From: Streptomyces cinerochromogenes
Lineage (GTDB): Bacteria > Actinomycetota > Actinomycetes > Streptomycetales > Streptomycetaceae
Assembly: GCF_014648635.1 (NCBI RefSeq)
Contig: NZ_BMRM01000018.1
Coordinates: 129,635 to 193,634 of the forward strand
DNA length: 64,000 nt
Direction of reading: 5' to 3'
The stretch's first letter is position 1. Each line of letters starts with the position of its first letter. The notes beneath the pieces are model-generated. The model did not search any database. It was not told the DNA's origin and saw only the letters and a program-made list of their open reading frames with translations. Shown here in pieces: positions 61,525 through 64,000 of the stretch. The position numbers were made by a program, and so were the translations under genes.

Positions 61525-62721
61525 TCAGCGCGGAGTAAGGGAACCGGAGTCGGGGACCGCACGGCCGGCGGCGCCGGAGGCGGCCGGGGCGGCGGGCGTG
61601 CTGCCGAGCGGGTAGGAGTGGGCGGTGGCCCAGGACAGCCAGACGGTGTCGCCGCGGGCGGGTACGGCGGAGGCGGTGCCGTCGTTGGGCTGGAAGACGG
61701 TCATCTCCGCGCCGGTGCTCGTGGCCACGGTGTAACTGGTGGAGGTGCCCAGGTAGACCACCTCGCTTACGGTGCCGCGGACCCGGCTCGCGTCCCCGGC
61801 CGGGCCGGTGGTCAGGGTGATCTTCTCGGGCCGTACCGTGAGCTGGACGCCCGATCCGGCGGTGGGCGCGGCGGACGGCGGTACGGTGATGCGCTGTCCG
61901 TCACCGAGGTCGATCACCCCGCCCTCCGGTCCGGCGGTGGTCAGACGGCCGCTGATCAGGTTCGAGGTGCCGATGAAACCGGCGACGAACGCGGTGGCGG
62001 GGCGCTCGTAGACCTCCTGCGGGGAGGCGACCTGCTCGATCAGGCCGCCGTTCATGACCGCGATCCGGTCCGACATGGTCAGCGCCTCGGCCTGGTCGTG
62101 CGTGACGTAGATGAAGGTGATGCCCACCTCGCGCTGGATGCGCTTGAGCTCCAGCTGCATGGACTGCCGCAGCTTCAGGTCGAGCGCGCCCAGTGGTTCG
62201 TCGAGGAGCAGGGCGCGCGGGCGGTTGACCAGGGCCCGGGCCAGGGCCACGCGCTGCTGCTGGCCGCCGGAGAGCTGCCGGGGCCGGTGGTCGGCCTTCT
62301 CGGCGAGTTCCACGGTGCGCAGGATGCGGTCGACCCGGTCGCGGATCTCGCTCTTGGGGACCCGGCGGCGGCGCAGCCCGAACGCCACGTTGTCGGCGAC
62401 GCTCAGGTGCGGGAAGAGCGCGTAGGACTGGAACACCATGTTGATGTCCCGCTTGTTGGCCGGTACGCCGACCATGTTCCGCCCGTGCAGCAGGATCTGC
62501 CCGCCGCTCGGCTCCTCGAATCCGGCGATCATCCGCAAGGTGGTGGTCTTGCCGCAGCCGGACGGTCCCAGCAGGGAGAAGAACTCCCCTTCGGCGATGG
62601 TGAGGTTCACCCCGCGTACCGCCGCTCCGCCGCGGACGCCGCCGAAGTCTTTGACCACGTCGACGAGGGTGATGGCCGGATCTGCGCCGACCGGCGGCGG
62701 CGAAAGGGTGTCGGTTGCCAT
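61525..62721 (-). CDS. ABC ATPase, PotA-type
   Basis: This 398-residue first gene of the operon starts at ATG 62721. It has Walker A GPSGCGKTTTLRMIAGFEEP, Q-loop INMVFQSYALFPHLSVADNV, signature RQLSGGQQQRVALARALVNR, Walker B ALLLDEPLGALDLKLRQSMQ, H-loop TFIYVTHDQAEALTMSDRIA, then the C-terminal TOBE/MOP regulatory domain (VQLTVRPEKITLTTGPAGDA). It powers import through the two permeases. A LacI-type operator lies 108 bp upstream. The C-terminus is extended by a short Ala/Pro tail. Confidence 0.95.
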   Translation of the reverse strand: MATDTLSPPPVGADPAITLVDVVKDFGGVRGGAAVRGVNLTIAEGEFFSLLGPSGCGKTTTLRMIAGFEEPSGGQILLHGRNMVGVPANKRDINMVFQSYALFPHLSVADNVAFGLRRRRVPKSEIRDRVDRILRTVELAEKADHRPRQLSGGQQQRVALARALVNRPRALLLDEPLGALDLKLRQSMQLELKRIQREVGITFIYVTHDQAEALTMSDRIAVMNGGLIEQVASPQEVYERPATAFVAGFIGTSNLISGRLTTAGPEGGVIDLGDGQRITVPPSAAPTAGSGVQLTVRPEKITLTTGPAGDASRVRGTVSEVVYLGTSTSYTVATSTGAEMTVFQPNDGTASAVPARGDTVWLSWATAHSYPLGSTPAAPAASGAAGRAVPDSGSLTPR

Positions 62722-62828
62722 CGCGGAGACCTCCGTGGTTCGGATAGGGGAGAGCAGGCGGCCGTCGGGCAGGGCGTGGGGACGGCCGTCCGGGAGACGG
62801 CAGGAGGATGCGTTCTGACCGGGCAGAA

Positions 62829-62844
62829 TTGATAACGTTACCAA
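62829..62844. promoter_or_regulatory. LacI-family operator TTGATAACGTTACCAA
   Basis: A 16-bp palindrome with one mismatched pair and the central AACGTT typical of LacI/GalR operators. It lies between the divergent transporter operon and the lacI-type gene, so both are probably controlled by that regulator. Confidence 0.8.
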
Positions 62845-62955
62845 CGCGGTCGTACCTTACCCACGCCCCGCGGGCCCGCGTCAATGGTTGAATGGCGCTG
62901 AATCCCACCGTCCCGTTCCCCGGCGTTCGCCGGGCCGACACGAAGAGATGCGCAC

Positions 62956-64000
62956 ATGCCCCCTGGAGCACAGCCGAGGCGTCGCGTGACCATCCCCGAC
63001 GTCGCCCGGCACGCCGGTGTGGGGCAGGCGACGGCCGCACGCGTCCTCGGCGGGTACGGTTCGGCGAGCGCGGCCACCCGGGAGCGGGTGCTCGCCGCCG
63101 CCGCCGAGCTGGGCTACAGCACCAACGCCGTGGCCCGCAGCATGATCAGCGGCCGGACCGACACCCTCGGAGTCGTCGTCGCCGACGTGGAGAACGCCTA
63201 CTTCGCGCGGGCCGTGCGCGGCATCGCCGACGTCGCGGCCAAGGCGGGGCTTCAGGCGATCCTCGCCAACAGCGACGAGGACAGCGAGAAGGAGAAGGCC
63301 GCGGTCCAGCTGTTCATCGAGCGGCGCGTGGACGGTCTCGTGGTGGCGCCGGCCGCCACCGACGACGCGCACCTCGCCCGCGCCGTCGCCGCCGGCATCC
63401 CGGTGGTGCTGCTCGACCGCGTGGTGACCGGGGCCGCCCTGGACACGGTGGTCGTCGACAACCGGGGGGCGGTGAAGGCGGCGGTCACCCGGTTCACCGA
63501 GGCGGGACACACCCGGATCGCGGTGATCACCTCGGCCATGCCGGGCGACGACGGCACCCGTCTGGCGCCGGGCGCGGACATCTGGACCACCACGGAACGC
63601 GTCGCCGGTTACCGCCAGGCTTTGCGGGCGGCCGGCATCCCGCGTTCCGCTGAGCTGATCCGGCACACCGGGTACGAGCGTGCCTGGGCGCGGTCGGCCG
63701 TACTGGAGCTGATGACCTCCCCCAACCGCCCCACCGCCCTGTTCACCACCGACAACGTGGCGACGCTCGGCACCCTCGACGCCCTGCTCGACCTCGACGC
63801 CCGCATCCCCGACGACGTCTCGGTGATCGGCTTCGACGACGCGGAATGGACCACGCTCATCCGGCCACGGCTGAGCGTGGTCAGCCAGCCCGTGCAGGAA
63901 CTGGGCGGCCTGGCCGCGGACATCCTGGTCCGCCGCATCAACGGAGCCGCCGCCCGCCCCCGCCGGCACACCCTGAACACGACGTACATCGCCCGGGAGT
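62956..64000 (+). CDS. LacI-family regulator, 3' end outside the window
   Basis: ATG 62956 opens a frame that runs 348 codons to the window end without a stop. The N-terminal HTH reads RRVTIPDVARHAGVGQATAA then RVLGGYGSASAATRERVLAA. GQATAARVLGG differs from the usual VSxxTVSRVLNG hinge, so its DNA contacts may be atypical. The ligand domain follows: TDTLGVVVADVENAYFARAV, VAAGIPVVLLDRVVTGAALD, FTEAGHTRIAVITSAMPGDD, RPTALFTTDNVATLGTLDAL and DDVSVIGFDDAEWTTLIRPR. At its expected length of about 345-360 residues, only a few C-terminal residues are missing. It is divergent from the Amadori-type operon and its likely repressor. Confidence 0.92.
   Translation, partial: MPPGAQPRRRVTIPDVARHAGVGQATAARVLGGYGSASAATRERVLAAAAELGYSTNAVARSMISGRTDTLGVVVADVENAYFARAVRGIADVAAKAGLQAILANSDEDSEKEKAAVQLFIERRVDGLVVAPAATDDAHLARAVAAGIPVVLLDRVVTGAALDTVVVDNRGAVKAAVTRFTEAGHTRIAVITSAMPGDDGTRLAPGADIWTTTERVAGYRQALRAAGIPRSAELIRHTGYERAWARSAVLELMTSPNRPTALFTTDNVATLGTLDALLDLDARIPDDVSVIGFDDAEWTTLIRPRLSVVSQPVQELGGLAADILVRRINGAAARPRRHTLNTTYIARE

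Noticed and set aside
61276..62832. A 518-codon plus-strand frame opposite the ABC ATPase
   Set aside because: It is antisense to a clear PotA-type ATPase, with no family signature of its own.

Overview
The window is high-GC actinobacterial DNA and almost certainly comes from a Streptomyces chromosome arm. The evidence is GTG starts, a SARP/BTAD regulator, many MmyB-, TetR-, LacI- and MerR-type regulators, SigE-type and other sigma factors, secreted polysaccharide enzymes, and families typical of the genus (DUF1326/DUF2182, replication-relaxation protein). A decayed fragment resembling the telomere-associated protein Tap (about 48370-49040), a broken integrase, a broken replication-relaxation gene, remnants of at least six transposase types and two orphan CRISPR repeats all point to a subtelomeric accessory region with heavy turnover. 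Bases 1-19 are pure G and look like a contig-edge artefact. Many genes carry one or more frameshifts, so either the arm is decaying or the assembly contains small indels; the sequence alone cannot settle which.

Layout. 1-3.4 kb: frameshifted hydrolase, frameshifted MFS exporter, regulator stub. 3.4-6.2 kb: an intact SARP-BTAD/NACHT/membrane fusion. 6.2-8.5 kb: TetR and an SDR with three matching operators, then a transposase stub. 9-20 kb: secreted transglycosylase, DUF7691-like and YdeI-like proteins, remnants, YihY protein, DUF1326-DUF2182 pair, a 650-residue protein of unknown function, a membrane protein of unknown function. 20-26.7 kb: zinc metallopeptidase, then a LacI-controlled block of secreted enzymes (GH16 beta-glucanase with two discoidin modules, CBM6-DUF1996 protein, DUF305-like protein). 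26.7-28.3 kb: remnants of a monooxygenase, a replication-relaxation protein and a transposase. 28.3-34.5 kb: small orphan gene, MmyB regulator and SDR, an hxlR-qorB-like pair enclosed by IS630-type ends, SigE-like sigma factor, secreted peptidoglycan-binding protein. 34.8-43.6 kb: broken nSTAND-WD40 gene, intact FAD monooxygenase, broken methyltransferase, membrane protein, two-component system. 43.6-56.4 kb: an IS-rich zone with an intact IS5-type transposase, a hydrolase between inverted IS ends, HIT protein, Tap remnant, MerR/oxidoreductase pair between 31-bp inverted repeats, a sigma factor coupled to a tiny membrane protein, broken integrase, HEAT protein, broken IS110, and two orphan type I-E CRISPR leader-repeat units.

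56.4-64 kb is the clearest working unit. Six minus-strand genes (ABC ATPase, binding protein, two permeases, SIS-domain deglycase-like protein, PfkB kinase) face a divergent LacI regulator across a LacI-type operator. The likely job is uptake of an Amadori (fructosamine or opine-like) compound, phosphorylation by the kinase and cleavage by the SIS protein, using a PotABCD/opine-type transporter. The LacI gene runs off the window end.

A repeated theme is a regulator plus oxidoreductase, or a single hydrolase, held between paired IS ends (31177-33147, 44651-46812, 49194-50860). These look like passenger cassettes captured by insertion sequences.
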